From contig CBDFFM010000031.1 in assembly GCA_965246785.1 (NCBI GenBank), forward strand, positions 118,670-182,669: 64,000 nt of DNA, in the 5' to 3' direction. Below, one piece after another: positions 1-8,227 of this stretch. The position numbers and the translations under genes were made by a program. Below the pieces are notes generated by a model. The model searched no databases, was not told the DNA's origin, and saw nothing but the letters and a program-made list of their open reading frames with translations. The DNA comes from UBA1952 sp965246785 (lineage in GTDB: Bacteria > Bacteroidota > Bacteroidia > Chitinophagales > Chitinophagaceae). The stretch's first letter is position 1. Each line of letters starts with the position of its first letter.

Positions 1-1
1 G

Positions 2-316
2 GATACCCACGTATTCCGCGTAGCGGCAAGAATCGGCCTGACGGTGGGCGCGAAGAATCCTTTACAGGCCGAAGAGCAGTTGGTAAAGCATCTGCCGATG
101 GAACTTATCTACATCGCGCACCACTGGCTTATCCTGCATGGCCGCTATGTGTGCATCGCCCGGCGGCCCATTTGTGAAAAGTGCGGCCTTCAGCCAGTCT
201 GCAAATTCTTCCAGAGCCACATGAAGTACGTAGTGGCCGGCGAGAAGAAGTATGACCCCAACAAAGACGCCGCCCATAAGGTGGACGGCGTTAGGAAATT
301 GAGAGTTGAGAGTTGA
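2..316 (+). CDS. nth: Endonuclease III, 3' part (start lies before the window)
   Basis: This is the C-terminal part of endonuclease III, the base-excision-repair DNA glycosylase/AP lyase that removes oxidised pyrimidines. The frame is open from the first codon of the window, so the N-terminal helix-hairpin-helix and catalytic lysine region are missing only because the window is cut. What is visible includes the DTHVFRVAARIGL segment, which contains the family's catalytic aspartate, and a complete [4Fe-4S] ligand pattern C-x6-C-x2-C-x5-C in CIARRPICEKCGLQPVC. A lysine-rich tail follows. The stop at 314-316 lies inside the start of a small inverted repeat. Confidence 0.93.
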   Translation, partial: DTHVFRVAARIGLTVGAKNPLQAEEQLVKHLPMELIYIAHHWLILHGRYVCIARRPICEKCGLQPVCKFFQSHMKYVVAGEKKYDPNKDAAHKVDGVRKLRVES

Positions 317-358
317 GAATGTAGAATGGCGGAATAATTCTCAATTCTACATTCTCAA
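313..358. repeat. AT-rich inverted repeat after nth
   Basis: TTGAGAATGTAGAAT at 313-327 is repeated in perfect inverse at 344-358, with a 16-nt loop. It lies between the stop of nth and the stop of the convergent thioredoxin-like gene. It is preceded by two GAGAGTT direct repeats. It could form a bidirectional terminator hairpin, although there is no clear T tract. Confidence 0.6.
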
Positions 359-364
359 TTCAAC

Positions 365-955
365 TTACATCCAGGTCTGCTTGAAATTATTCTGATACTC
401 CTGCCACGGTGTCTTCGTGAAGTAACCCTCGCCGAAGTACTTCATAATCATCTCAACCGTCTTTACATCCTGATAGCCGGGGATGGGCTGCGGCGTCTGG
501 AAGTTTTCCTGCATAATCACCGTTGTCGGATAAGACATCTTGCCGTCCAATAGCTGCATCGCAAACGGATGCGTCCTGTCCGCAGGATTGGCGTTGAACA
601 TCTTGCCCATAAAGCGGATATCGCCCTTCTGCTCCGCATCCAGCTTTACGGCGTAGAAATGCTCGTTCATGTACTTAATCACATTGGGGTTGGAGAAGGT
701 GGTCTTGTCCATGCGCTTGCACCAGCCGCACCAGTCGGTATAGACGTCAATCCACACCTTACGCGGCTCCTTTTTCATCGCCACCTGTACATCGTCAAGG
801 CTCATCCAGTGGATTTCATTATTGTCCGCCTGCGCTACGGCGGCAGACGCCGGCTCGGCGCCCTTTTTCTTTCCCTTTCCGCCAGCAAAAGCAATGGGCA
901 TCATCATCAGGCAGGCAGCGGAGAGGAGCAGTACACGTTTCATATTAAAGCGCAT
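365..955 (-). CDS. Secreted thioredoxin-fold protein
   Basis: This is a 196-residue exported thioredoxin-like protein. A hydrophobic signal segment (LLLSAACLMMMPIAFA) is followed by a lysine/glycine-rich linker and then a thioredoxin fold whose redox motif is WCGWC, with Cys76 and Cys79, in the context VYTDWCGWCKRMDKTTF. This resembles the DUF255/thioredoxin_7 families of Bacteroidota periplasmic proteins. A role in disulfide reduction or isomerisation in the periplasm is inferred. MRFNMKRV gives two candidate starts (955 and 943), and the second places the signal peptide more typically. It faces nth tail to tail. Confidence 0.8.
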   Translation of the reverse strand: MRFNMKRVLLLSAACLMMMPIAFAGGKGKKKGAEPASAAVAQADNNEIHWMSLDDVQVAMKKEPRKVWIDVYTDWCGWCKRMDKTTFSNPNVIKYMNEHFYAVKLDAEQKGDIRFMGKMFNANPADRTHPFAMQLLDGKMSYPTTVIMQENFQTPQPIPGYQDVKTVEMIMKYFGEGYFTKTPWQEYQNNFKQTWM

Positions 956-989
956 TTGGCGCGCAGCCGAAATTACAACTTAATGCAGG

Positions 990-997
990 TAGCTTTG
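990..997 (+). promoter_or_regulatory. TAnnTTTG box before ubiX
   Basis: TAGCTTTG matches the Bacteroidota -7 promoter consensus TAnnTTTG. It lies 13 nt before the ubiX ATG, so the leader would be very short. No TTTG at the usual -33 spacing was found. Confidence 0.4.
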
Positions 998-1010
998 TTT
1001 CAGACCCGTT

Positions 1011-1565
1011 ATGCAAAAATCTAAAATTGCCGTAGCCGTCACCGGCGCATCCGGCGCCATCTACGCAAAGCGGCTCCTCCATCACCTCGCCAACATCCCC
1101 GCCGAAGTGCACCTCGTCTGGAGCACCAACGCACGTACCGTCTGGCAGCAGGAGCTGGGCGACGAAAGCCACAGCGACCACCCCTTCAAGGTCTGGGACA
1201 AAGCCGACTTCTTCGCCCCCTTCGCCTCCGGCTCCGCCGGCTTTGACGCCCTCATCATCTGTCCCTGCTCCATGGGCACCCTCGGCCGCATCGCCGCCGG
1301 CATCTCCAACGACCTCATTACCCGCGCCGCCGACGTGATGCTCAAAGAGCGCCGCCGCCTCATCTGCGTCGTGCGCGAGACGCCCTACAACCTCATCCAC
1401 CTCCGCGCCATGACGGCGGTTACCGAAGCCGGCGGCATTATCTGCCCCGCCACCCCATCCTTTTACAGCCGCCCGCAGACGCTGGACGCCGTAGCCGATA
1501 CGGTAGTTCAGCGCGTGCTGCAACTGGCAGGCTTGCCGATGGATGGCTACCGCTGGGGCGGATGA
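1011..1565 (+). CDS. ubiX: Flavin prenyltransferase UbiX
   Basis: This is a 184-residue UbiX/Pad1-family protein. These enzymes attach a dimethylallyl group to FMN to make prenylated FMN, the cofactor of UbiD-type decarboxylases. The N-terminal flavoprotein Rossmann motif GASGAIYAKRLL is clear. So are the conserved CPCSMGTLGRIAAG segment, the ERRRLICVVRETPYNLIHLRAM block and the PATPSFYSRPQ block. Length and order fit the family. The ATG follows the divergently transcribed thioredoxin-like gene by 55 nt. No ubiD is visible in this window. Confidence 0.95.
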   Translation: MQKSKIAVAVTGASGAIYAKRLLHHLANIPAEVHLVWSTNARTVWQQELGDESHSDHPFKVWDKADFFAPFASGSAGFDALIICPCSMGTLGRIAAGISNDLITRAADVMLKERRRLICVVRETPYNLIHLRAMTAVTEAGGIICPATPSFYSRPQTLDAVADTVVQRVLQLAGLPMDGYRWGG

Positions 1566-1579
1566 GGGGAGATTTTTTA

Positions 1580-1660
1580 TTCGTCAGCTGCATCACGCTG
1601 CCCATAGTCCCTTGCGTCGCACACTGAGAGGTTCGTCAGTCTGTTGAGCTTTTCCCTTAT
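1580..1660 (+). repeat. Dispersed repeat R1, copy 1
   Basis: This is one of five copies of an approximately 80-bp dispersed repeat. It contains CCTTGCGTCGCAC, GTTCGTCAGTCT and GAGCTTTTCCCTTA in that order. The closest copy is 48853-48939. It fills the gap between ubiX and the AT-rich membrane gene and has no tandem array beside it. Confidence 0.75.
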
Positions 1661-1697
1661 TTTGGACAAGAATAGTCACAACTAAACCCAATCTATT

Positions 1698-2087
1698 ATG
1701 GACATTGTCTACTTCTTATTATTTGCATTCGTCTCTTGGATAATTCTGATGCAAATCTTTAAGTTCACTACTTACCATAAACACTTTAAGATGTGGGTTA
1801 TTGTCCTAATTGGATTTGCCATTATGGACGGCTATTTGCTATTCCGGTTTAGGCTTCACGAGTTTTTTATTTACCATGTTCTGTTGTTTTTAGTGTTCCT
1901 GTTTAGCTCTTACAGGAAACAAAGCCATACTGGACGTACTAATAAATTGGCAATGGTTGAGTTGACTGGTATGTCTGAAGAAGCATATCTACTAAGCATA
2001 GAAAGAACAATGAAATACTACATTATTAGTTCAGTGATTTACTTATTATTATTTTCTATTTCGTTTCTATATTTCTACAATAACTAG
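1698..2087 (+). CDS. AT-rich small membrane protein, unknown
   Basis: This 129-residue protein is not recognised. It is very hydrophobic, with about four membrane-spanning segments (near residues 3-22, 30-48, 53-72 and 105-127) and a short polar stretch between the third and fourth (YRKQSHTGRTNKLAMVELTG). The last segment ends in a run of aromatic residues. Its base composition is much richer in A and T than either neighbour, and it directly follows a dispersed R1 repeat. Both facts suggest recent acquisition, but this is inference. Confidence 0.6.
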   Translation: MDIVYFLLFAFVSWIILMQIFKFTTYHKHFKMWVIVLIGFAIMDGYLLFRFRLHEFFIYHVLLFLVFLFSSYRKQSHTGRTNKLAMVELTGMSEEAYLLSIERTMKYYIISSVIYLLLFSISFLYFYNN

Positions 2088-2267
2088 TTTTTCCATGTCC
2101 TATCCATATTAAATACTCTCATGGAATCGTGTGAAACATTTAAGCTTTTGCACGGTCGCCACATCATCGTCGCCTAGCCAACCCTAGTCTGTGCCCGCGG
2201 AAAGAAAGCCACAAACAAAACAATCCTTCAACAATTCAGCGATACGCCTGCCCCTATCTTCGTCTCC

Positions 2268-4313
2268 GTGGGCTTCCTCTATCCGGCTTTTCTCTTTGCG
2301 GGCCTTGCGCTCGCCGTGCCGCTCGCCATTCACCTTTTCAACCTGCGGCGGTACAAGACTGTTTTCTTTCCGCACACGCGCTTTTTGCGCGCTATACAGT
2401 TGCGCTCCCGCCGCTCCAGCGAGGTACGCTATAAGTGGCTGCTCGCCGCGCGGATGCTTTTTCTCGCCGCCCTTGTAGCTGCCTTCGCACAGCCGTTGTT
2501 CCGCAATGCCGCTGTCGCGGAAAAGGCGGCCGCCCTCCAGGTCATCTACATTGACAACAACCCGGCGATGAGCCTGAAAAAGGGCGCACGCTCCGGTCTG
2601 GACATTGCCCTTGACGCCGCGCGTAAGCAGGTAGGCAGCGCGCCAACAGGCAGCCGCTTCCTCCTGCTTACCAACGACAAGTCCTTCGCTTACGAGCCGC
2701 AACCCGCCGATAAAGTGCTCTCCACCCTCGGCAGCATCGGCATTGCCCCTGCGGGGAAAGGCTCCGAGCAAGTCTTCGGCACCGTGCAAAGCCTCATGCA
2801 GACGGAAAGCGTGCGCGGCGCAGACCTCTATTATTACAGCGATTTCTCCCGCGGCGCCTTCCCCGCCCGCCCCGATGCGGGCGCCACGCGCGGCATTACG
2901 CTCCACGCCATCGCCATTCAGCCGGCGGCGCGCGCCAATGTATTTATTGATACCGCCTACCTCACCTCACCAGTATTGCAAACAGGCCAGAGCAATGCGC
3001 TCATCGTCCGCTCCCGCATAGCTGGAAAGGCGCCGGCAGAATCGCCGGTGATGCAGTTATCCATCAACGGGCAGGTGAAGAGCGCGGCCTCGCTGGCTTT
3101 TGACGCCTCCGGCAAAAGCATTGATACGCTGGCCTTCTCCGTCAGTGATGCCGGCTGGCAGCGCATCACCATGGCAGTAGCAGATGCGGCCCTGCGTTTT
3201 GACGATACCTTCCGCGTAGCGGCGAGAAGCGCGCCCGGCCTGTCGGTGCTCGTGCTGAATGAAGGCGCGGCAAGTCCGTACATACAGGCAGCCTTTCGCT
3301 CCTATCACGGCTTCAACGTGCGCAGTGAAAGCATCGGCAGCGCCCCGACAGACTGGAGACCCTACAACCTCATTATCCTGAACGGCATCACCGGCTTGCC
3401 GGAAAGTGTGGCTAAGAATATGCGCGATGCACTGGCTGCCGGGCAAAGCGTCTGCATCTTTCCCGGAAAGACGCGGAATCTGGAAGGTCTGAATGTAGCA
3501 CTGCGGGCTGCAGGCGATATCCGCATCACCGCCTACGACACGGCTACGCAAACAGCAACAAACCTTCAGCCCGGTGCCGACCTTGTGCGCGATGTCTTTG
3601 AAGGCATACCCGCCAATGTGCAGCTTCCGGTAGCCACGTGGCATTACGCCATACAATCCGGCTTTTCCGCAAATGGGCAAAGCGTTCTTTCCTTCCGGAA
3701 TGGCGACCCGCTGTTGGCCCGCTACACGCCTGCGAAGGGCGCGCTTTACCTCTGCGCCACTTCAGCGGATTTGCAAGGCGGGAATTTCCCGGCGTCTTAC
3801 TTCTTTGTGCCTTTCCTCTACCAGATGGCGGCCCAAAGCCGCGGCGGCGATGTATATGCACTCACGGCAGGACGGCAGCAAGCAGCATTCCTGCCCATCC
3901 GCAACAGTGATGAGCGGAATATGGTGCATCTGTATGCAGAAGGTCTGGATGCCATCCCGCCCCAGCGTGCGGCAGGCGGCGGCGTAGATGTATTTGTGGA
4001 TGCGGTGGCGCAGTCACCCGGATTTTACCGCCTCGCTGCGCCTTCAGGCGATAGCGCGGTGATTGCGCTGAACGGCACGCGCGCTTATTCCACCCTTGAC
4101 CTTTGGGACATGGCGAAGCTGCGTGATGAGTGGCCGGACAAGAAAGCAACCTGGCAAACGCCGGAAAGTGCAGCCACAAAGGACAGCACCAAGGGTAGCG
4201 GCGAATGGCCCCTTTGGAAAGTTTGCGCTATTTTAGCCCTCATCCTGACCGCTGCCGAGACCTGGCTGCTCGTCGCCCGCCGGGATGGTTCCGCCGCTGT
4301 CGCTACCTCTTAA
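2268..4313 (+). CDS. BatA-domain (double-transmembrane region) protein
   Basis: This 681-residue membrane protein begins with the BatA/aerotolerance N-terminal domain: GFLYPAFLFAGLALAVPLAI, a basic segment (HLFNLRRYK), and a second membrane helix (WLLAARMLFLAALVAAFAQP). A long extracytoplasmic part follows, with a von Willebrand-like fold near residues 85-210 and a later glutamine-amidotransferase-like stretch. One membrane helix (WKVCAILALILTAAETWLL) closes the protein. The start is GTG, preceded by TATCTTCG, one mismatch from the TAnnTTTG box. It forms a pair with the dihydroorotase-like gene 17 nt downstream. An envelope function is likely but unproven. Confidence 0.8.
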   Translation: MGFLYPAFLFAGLALAVPLAIHLFNLRRYKTVFFPHTRFLRAIQLRSRRSSEVRYKWLLAARMLFLAALVAAFAQPLFRNAAVAEKAAALQVIYIDNNPAMSLKKGARSGLDIALDAARKQVGSAPTGSRFLLLTNDKSFAYEPQPADKVLSTLGSIGIAPAGKGSEQVFGTVQSLMQTESVRGADLYYYSDFSRGAFPARPDAGATRGITLHAIAIQPAARANVFIDTAYLTSPVLQTGQSNALIVRSRIAGKAPAESPVMQLSINGQVKSAASLAFDASGKSIDTLAFSVSDAGWQRITMAVADAALRFDDTFRVAARSAPGLSVLVLNEGAASPYIQAAFRSYHGFNVRSESIGSAPTDWRPYNLIILNGITGLPESVAKNMRDALAAGQSVCIFPGKTRNLEGLNVALRAAGDIRITAYDTATQTATNLQPGADLVRDVFEGIPANVQLPVATWHYAIQSGFSANGQSVLSFRNGDPLLARYTPAKGALYLCATSADLQGGNFPASYFFVPFLYQMAAQSRGGDVYALTAGRQQAAFLPIRNSDERNMVHLYAEGLDAIPPQRAAGGGVDVFVDAVAQSPGFYRLAAPSGDSAVIALNGTRAYSTLDLWDMAKLRDEWPDKKATWQTPESAATKDSTKGSGEWPLWKVCAILALILTAAETWLLVARRDGSAAVATS

Positions 4314-4330
4314 TCCTCGTTTTTCCTGTA

Positions 4331-5590
4331 ATGGCTCCGCTCCTTCTCCGTCAGGTCACCGTGATGGATACGTATTCTCCGCACCATGGTCAGACGGTGG
4401 ATGTATTGGTGGAAGGCGGGATGATAAAGGACATCGGGGCGGAGCTGGAAGTCTCGGACGAGAACATTCCAACGCTCCAACATTCCAACGCTCCAACGCT
4501 TTCCGCTGGCTTCGTTGACCTTTTCGCAGATTACCGCGAGCCGGGCTATGAGCAAAAGGAGACGATTGCTACCGGATTGGCTACGGCCGCAAAAGGCGGC
4601 TTCACCGACGTTCTGCTTCTTCCGAATACAAATCCCGTAACCGATGGCCGTGCGGGCGTTCAATACGCTTTGCAGCAAACGCACGGGGCTGCTGTCCGCT
4701 TGCATCCGCTCGGAGCAATCAGTCAGCAGACGGAGGGCAAAGCCCTGGCGGAGATGATGGACATGCGCGCGCACGGCGCGATTGCCTTTACAGACGGCTG
4801 GAAGCCGGTGCAGAGCAGCGGCCTCATGATGAAGGCACTAGAATACGTGAAAGCTTTTGACGGCATCGTCATTCAGATGCCGATGGATGGTGCGCTGGCA
4901 GCAGGCGGCCTCATGCACGAGGGCGCACATTCCACGCGGCTGGGCATGCCGGGCATTCCGACACTCGCGGAAAGCCTGATGGTGCAGCGGGATATTGAGC
5001 TGACGCGCTATGCGGGCTCGCGGCTGCACCTTACGGGCATTTCTTCGGCAGAAAGCGTGGCGCTTATTCGCCGCGCGAAGGAGGACGGGCTGGATGTGAC
5101 TTGTTCGGTGACGCCATATCACCTCCTGCTGACGGATGAAGCTTTGGAAACTTACGACAGCGCCTATAAAGTAACTCCGCCGCTACGCACGGAAGCCGAC
5201 CGGCATGCGCTGATTGCCGCGCTGGCAGACGGCACCATTGACTGCATCGCCTCGCACCACCGCCCGCAGGACTGGGATGCGAAGGCAAAGGAGTTTGAGT
5301 ATGCGGGCGAAGGAATGGCGGTGCAGGAGCTTGTTTTGTCGTTGGTTTTGGAAGCTGTTGGCAATCAGGTTTCTTTGGAGAGAATCATTGATGCGCTGAC
5401 GGCTGCGCCGCGCCGGATTTTCGGATTACCCCCGGTGAGTATCGCCAAGGGCGCAACCGCAGGCTTCACGCTTTTCTCTCCCGAAGGGGCCACTACTTTT
5501 TCAGCCGAAAGCACACCATCTTTGGCGCGCAATAATCCTTTTAGCGGGATGCCGCTGAAGGGGGCCGTGCACCAAATCATCACCTCATAA
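4331..5590 (+). CDS. Dihydroorotase-like protein lacking the HxH metal motif
   Basis: This 419-residue protein belongs to the dihydroorotase/cyclic amidohydrolase superfamily. Active enzymes carry HxHxREPG at the end of the first barrel strand. Here the segment is FADYREPGYE, so both metal-binding histidines are gone while REPG remains. Other conserved blocks are present: LPNTNPVTDG, PMDGALAAGGLMHEG, and CSVTPYHLLLTDE followed by KVTPPLR. The late motif reads ASHHRPQD. It may be a non-catalytic partner of aspartate carbamoyltransferase or have another function. ATG 4331 starts the conserved domain; the frame is open further upstream but that part overlaps the preceding gene. Two 16-bp minisatellite units are read through near residue 50 (IPTLQHSNAPTL). 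Confidence 0.8.
   Translation: MAPLLLRQVTVMDTYSPHHGQTVDVLVEGGMIKDIGAELEVSDENIPTLQHSNAPTLSAGFVDLFADYREPGYEQKETIATGLATAAKGGFTDVLLLPNTNPVTDGRAGVQYALQQTHGAAVRLHPLGAISQQTEGKALAEMMDMRAHGAIAFTDGWKPVQSSGLMMKALEYVKAFDGIVIQMPMDGALAAGGLMHEGAHSTRLGMPGIPTLAESLMVQRDIELTRYAGSRLHLTGISSAESVALIRRAKEDGLDVTCSVTPYHLLLTDEALETYDSAYKVTPPLRTEADRHALIAALADGTIDCIASHHRPQDWDAKAKEFEYAGEGMAVQELVLSLVLEAVGNQVSLERIIDALTAAPRRIFGLPPVSIAKGATAGFTLFSPEGATTFSAESTPSLARNNPFSGMPLKGAVHQIITS
4466..4497 (+). repeat. 16-bp minisatellite R4 inside the dihydroorotase-like gene
   Basis: ATTCCAACGCTCCAAC occurs twice head to tail (4466-4481 and 4482-4497) and is translated in frame as part of the protein. The same unit, with few changes, occurs at 19988-20045, 42498-42549 and 59878-59909. 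Confidence 0.85.
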
Positions 5591-5599
5591 TCACACCTC

Positions 5600-6109
5600 A
5601 TGAACAAAAAAGTACAAACACACATTCCTTACGGCTTCATTACTGCGCTGGCGATGATTGTCCTCTTCGCCATTCTGGAAGTAGCCAAGCTCAGCGAAAA
5701 CAAGGGAGTTCAGTTTATTGGCTGGATTGTGTTTTTAGGTGGTCTTATATTAAATGCACGGGCCTTTTCCAAGGCTAATGATGCTGACATTACGTTTGGT
5801 CAGGCATTCGGTAGCTGCTTTAAAGCAAGCGCCATAATTGCGATTGTGTTGTTTGCATGGACGTTCATTATGTTTATGGTATTTCCTTCTATGGAAACGC
5901 GCATACTTGACAAGGCGCAAGAGGGTATGATGAACGGAAAAATGAGCGAGGAGCAAGTTGATAAAGCAATGACCATGACGCGGAAATTTTTTAAAATATT
6001 TGCTGCCGGCGGAACTTTAATTTTCACCCTCATTGAAGGTGCTATTTTTTCTATTATTGCAGCTGCAATTGCTAAAAAGCAGCCGCGGCAGCAGATAATG
6101 ATGCAGTAA
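5600..6109 (+). CDS. DUF4199-family membrane protein
   Basis: This 169-residue integral membrane protein matches the DUF4199 pattern of Bacteroidota. It has two N-terminal helices (residues about 10-30 and 37-55), the conserved FGQAFGSCFKASAIIAIVLF segment in the third helix, a polar loop rich in Glu, Gln and Met, and a last helix (FKIFAAGGTLIFTLIEGAIFSI) before a basic tail. The function of the family is unknown. The gene starts 9 nt after the dihydroorotase-like gene, so it is probably cotranscribed. It is more AT-rich than its neighbours. Confidence 0.8.
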   Translation: MNKKVQTHIPYGFITALAMIVLFAILEVAKLSENKGVQFIGWIVFLGGLILNARAFSKANDADITFGQAFGSCFKASAIIAIVLFAWTFIMFMVFPSMETRILDKAQEGMMNGKMSEEQVDKAMTMTRKFFKIFAAGGTLIFTLIEGAIFSIIAAAIAKKQPRQQIMMQ

Positions 6110-6154
6110 GCTTTAACCACAGTAAGTATTTACATAACACAGGTTTCAGCGACT

Positions 6155-6231
6155 TTTGTCATTCCCGCAGGGAATCTTAAATGCTTTAGCATACAATGCT
6201 GCGAGCGAAGATTCCCTTCGGGAATGACAAA
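6155..6231. repeat. Hairpin element H1 with TTTGTCAT ends
   Basis: TTTGTCATTCCCG at 6155-6167 is matched in inverse by CGGGAATGACAAA at 6219-6231. Inner arms GGGAATCTT and AAGATTCCC continue the stem. The element lies between DUF4199 and the glycosyltransferase gene. It shares its TTTGTCAT terminus with elements at 30718-30792 and 38499-38634. Confidence 0.75.
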
Positions 6232-6280
6232 GATTGGGCAAGCAGCCCAGCCCTTCGCCCCAACGACGCACAGTCAAACA

Positions 6281-7234
6281 ATGCAACCCGACCTCTCCAT
6301 CGTCGTTCCGCTTTTTAATGAGGAAGAAAGCCTGCCTGAGCTGGCGGAGTGGATAGACCGCGTGTGCACGGAACACAACTACCGCTATGAGGTAATCATG
6401 GTGGACGACGGCTCTACCGATTCTTCGTGGGCCGTGATTGAGCGGCTACGCGATGATTACCCGAATGTGCGCGGCATCCGCTTTCAAAGAAATTATGGGA
6501 AGAGCGCCGCGCTGAATGAGGGCTTTAAAGCCACCGCGGCGCCCTGCGTCATCACGATGGACGCCGACCTGCAGGACTCGCCGGACGAAATTCCGGAGCT
6601 GTACCGCATGATTATGGGCGACGAGGATTATGACCTTGTAAGTGGCTGGAAGAAGGTGCGCCACGATAATGCCCTTACGAAGAACCTGCCGAGCAAGCTA
6701 TACAACGGCGTAAACCGCCGCATGAGCGGCCTGAAGCTGCACGATATGAACTGCGGCCTGAAAGCCTACAAGCGCAAAGTGGTGAAGAGTATTGAAGTGT
6801 ATGGCGAGATGCACCGCTATATTCCTATCCTCGCCAAGTGGGCGGGCTTCCGCAAGATTGGCGAGAAGGTGGTTGTGCACCGCCCGCGGAAGTACGGCGT
6901 GAGCAAGTTTGGCTGGGAGCGTTTTGTAAATGGCTTTCTGGATTTGCTGTCTATCCAGTTCATCTCGCGCTTCGGTAAGAAGCCGATGCACTTTTTCGGG
7001 TTGCTGGGAATGATAGCGCTGATGGTGGGCTTCGGGCTGGCCATGTGGATGGTCGTTGACCGGCTGATTGTGGGGCCGGGCTATGCGCTGGCCAATCGCC
7101 CGCCGTTCTATATCGCGCTGACGACGATGGTGATGGGGACGCTGTTTTTCCTCGCCGGGTATCTGGGAGAATTGATTGCGCGGAGCGCTGCGGATCGGAA
7201 TCATTATCTGGTGGAGCAGCGGGTGGGTTGGTGA
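6281..7234 (+). CDS. Family 2 glycosyltransferase (DPM1/GtrB type)
   Basis: This 317-residue membrane-anchored GT2 enzyme resembles polyprenyl-phosphate sugar transferases such as GtrB and DPM1. The nucleotide-sugar domain shows SIVVPLFNEEESLPEL, VDDGSTDSSW and the metal-binding DADLQDSP (Asp94-Asp96). These are followed by VSGWKKVR, the conserved MNCGLKAYKRKVV, and the RPRKYGVSKFG segment. Two membrane helices close the protein (about 235-255 and 275-300), as in GtrB. It probably loads a sugar onto undecaprenyl phosphate for envelope glycans. ATG 6281 is chosen because the upstream in-frame ATG lies inside hairpin element H1. Confidence 0.9.
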   Translation: MQPDLSIVVPLFNEEESLPELAEWIDRVCTEHNYRYEVIMVDDGSTDSSWAVIERLRDDYPNVRGIRFQRNYGKSAALNEGFKATAAPCVITMDADLQDSPDEIPELYRMIMGDEDYDLVSGWKKVRHDNALTKNLPSKLYNGVNRRMSGLKLHDMNCGLKAYKRKVVKSIEVYGEMHRYIPILAKWAGFRKIGEKVVVHRPRKYGVSKFGWERFVNGFLDLLSIQFISRFGKKPMHFFGLLGMIALMVGFGLAMWMVVDRLIVGPGYALANRPPFYIALTTMVMGTLFFLAGYLGELIARSAADRNHYLVEQRVGW

Positions 7235-7326
7235 GTCGGCGCGGAGCGTCCAGACCTATCAAACCTTTGTTAACCGCCCAATCTGGTATCATTCTTGGTT
7301 TATACCTTGCTCAAATAAAGATTGCA

Positions 7327-8070
7327 ATGAAAAAGCTTTTGCTCGCGGTCGGTTTGCTGCTCGCCCTTTCTACTCAAAGCGACGCCCAAGGCTGGAAAGA
7401 TGTTCTGAAAAACGTAGCCAACTCCGCTTCCGGTACTAAGAGCGGCGGCTCCGTCGGCAGCCTTTCCAATACCGACATCGTAGCCGGTCTTCGTCAGGCA
7501 CTGGAGATTGGCGCGCAGAATGCTGGCAGCCGTCTGAATGCCGTCAACGGCTTCTTCGGTAATGCGCTGATTAAAGTGCTAATGCCTCCTGAAGCGCAGA
7601 AAGTGGAGACGACTTTACGCTCATTCGGCTTTGGCAATGTGGTGGACAAGGCCATCCTTTCTATGAACCGCGCTGCGGAGGATGCCGCCGGGAAAGCGGC
7701 GCCTATTTTCATTAATGCCATTAAGAGCATGAGTATTCAGGATGGCGTGAGCATCCTGCGCGGCGGGAACGGGGCGGCGACAGCCTTTTTACGCAATGCA
7801 ACGACGGCTGCGCTTACAAGCGCCTTCAAACCGGTGATTGGCAGTTCTCTGAGCAAAGTCGGCGCGACGGCTTACTGGGGTACTGTGATGGGCACCTACA
7901 ATAAGCTCCCCACCACCCGCAGTCAGATTAATCCCGACCTGACGGCCTACGTAACGGAGCGTGCCCTAAACGGCCTCTTCGTCAATATCGCCGACGAGGA
8001 GAATAAAATCCGGACGAACCCTGCTGCGCAGGTTACGGATTTGCTGAAGAAGGTATTTGGTGCGAAGTAG
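7327..8070 (+). CDS. DUF4197-family secreted protein
   Basis: This 247-residue exported protein has a clear signal peptide (MKKLLLAVGLLLALSTQSDAQ). The mature part fits DUF4197: LSNTDIVAGLRQALEIGAQNA near residues 48-68, then the helical LPxEAQKVETTL-like region, the INAIKSMSIQDGVSILRGG block and the TDLLKKVFGAK end. The biochemical role of the family is unknown. ATG 7327 is chosen over the upstream in-frame start because it opens the signal peptide. The gene follows the glycosyltransferase by 92 nt on the same strand. Confidence 0.85.
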   Translation: MKKLLLAVGLLLALSTQSDAQGWKDVLKNVANSASGTKSGGSVGSLSNTDIVAGLRQALEIGAQNAGSRLNAVNGFFGNALIKVLMPPEAQKVETTLRSFGFGNVVDKAILSMNRAAEDAAGKAAPIFINAIKSMSIQDGVSILRGGNGAATAFLRNATTAALTSAFKPVIGSSLSKVGATAYWGTVMGTYNKLPTTRSQINPDLTAYVTERALNGLFVNIADEENKIRTNPAAQVTDLLKKVFGAK

Positions 8071-8082
8071 CACGCGTCATAT

Positions 8083-8137
8083 TGAGTTCCGTAGGAACGG
8101 CCCAATATAATAGCCAGGGATTTTAATCCCTGGAAAA
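8083..8137 (-). repeat. Dispersed CCAGGG-hairpin repeat R2, copy 1 (inverse)
   Basis: The reverse complement reads CCAGGGATTAAAATCCCTGG, then GCTATTAT, and ends near ...GGAACTCA. The same plan occurs at 9060-9113 and 15906-15958. The core is a palindrome. It lies just after the DUF4197 stop. Confidence 0.7.
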
Positions 8138-8227
8138 ACGGCAGAACCGACAATTAACGACCATCCGGCAAAGCCCTGTTTCCCAAAACGATTAGCTTCG
8201 CAGCCTTCGTAAAAAGCTTTTGTGTAC

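Noticed and set aside
6224..6280. Upstream start of the glycosyltransferase
   Set aside because: The ATG lies in the arm of hairpin element H1.
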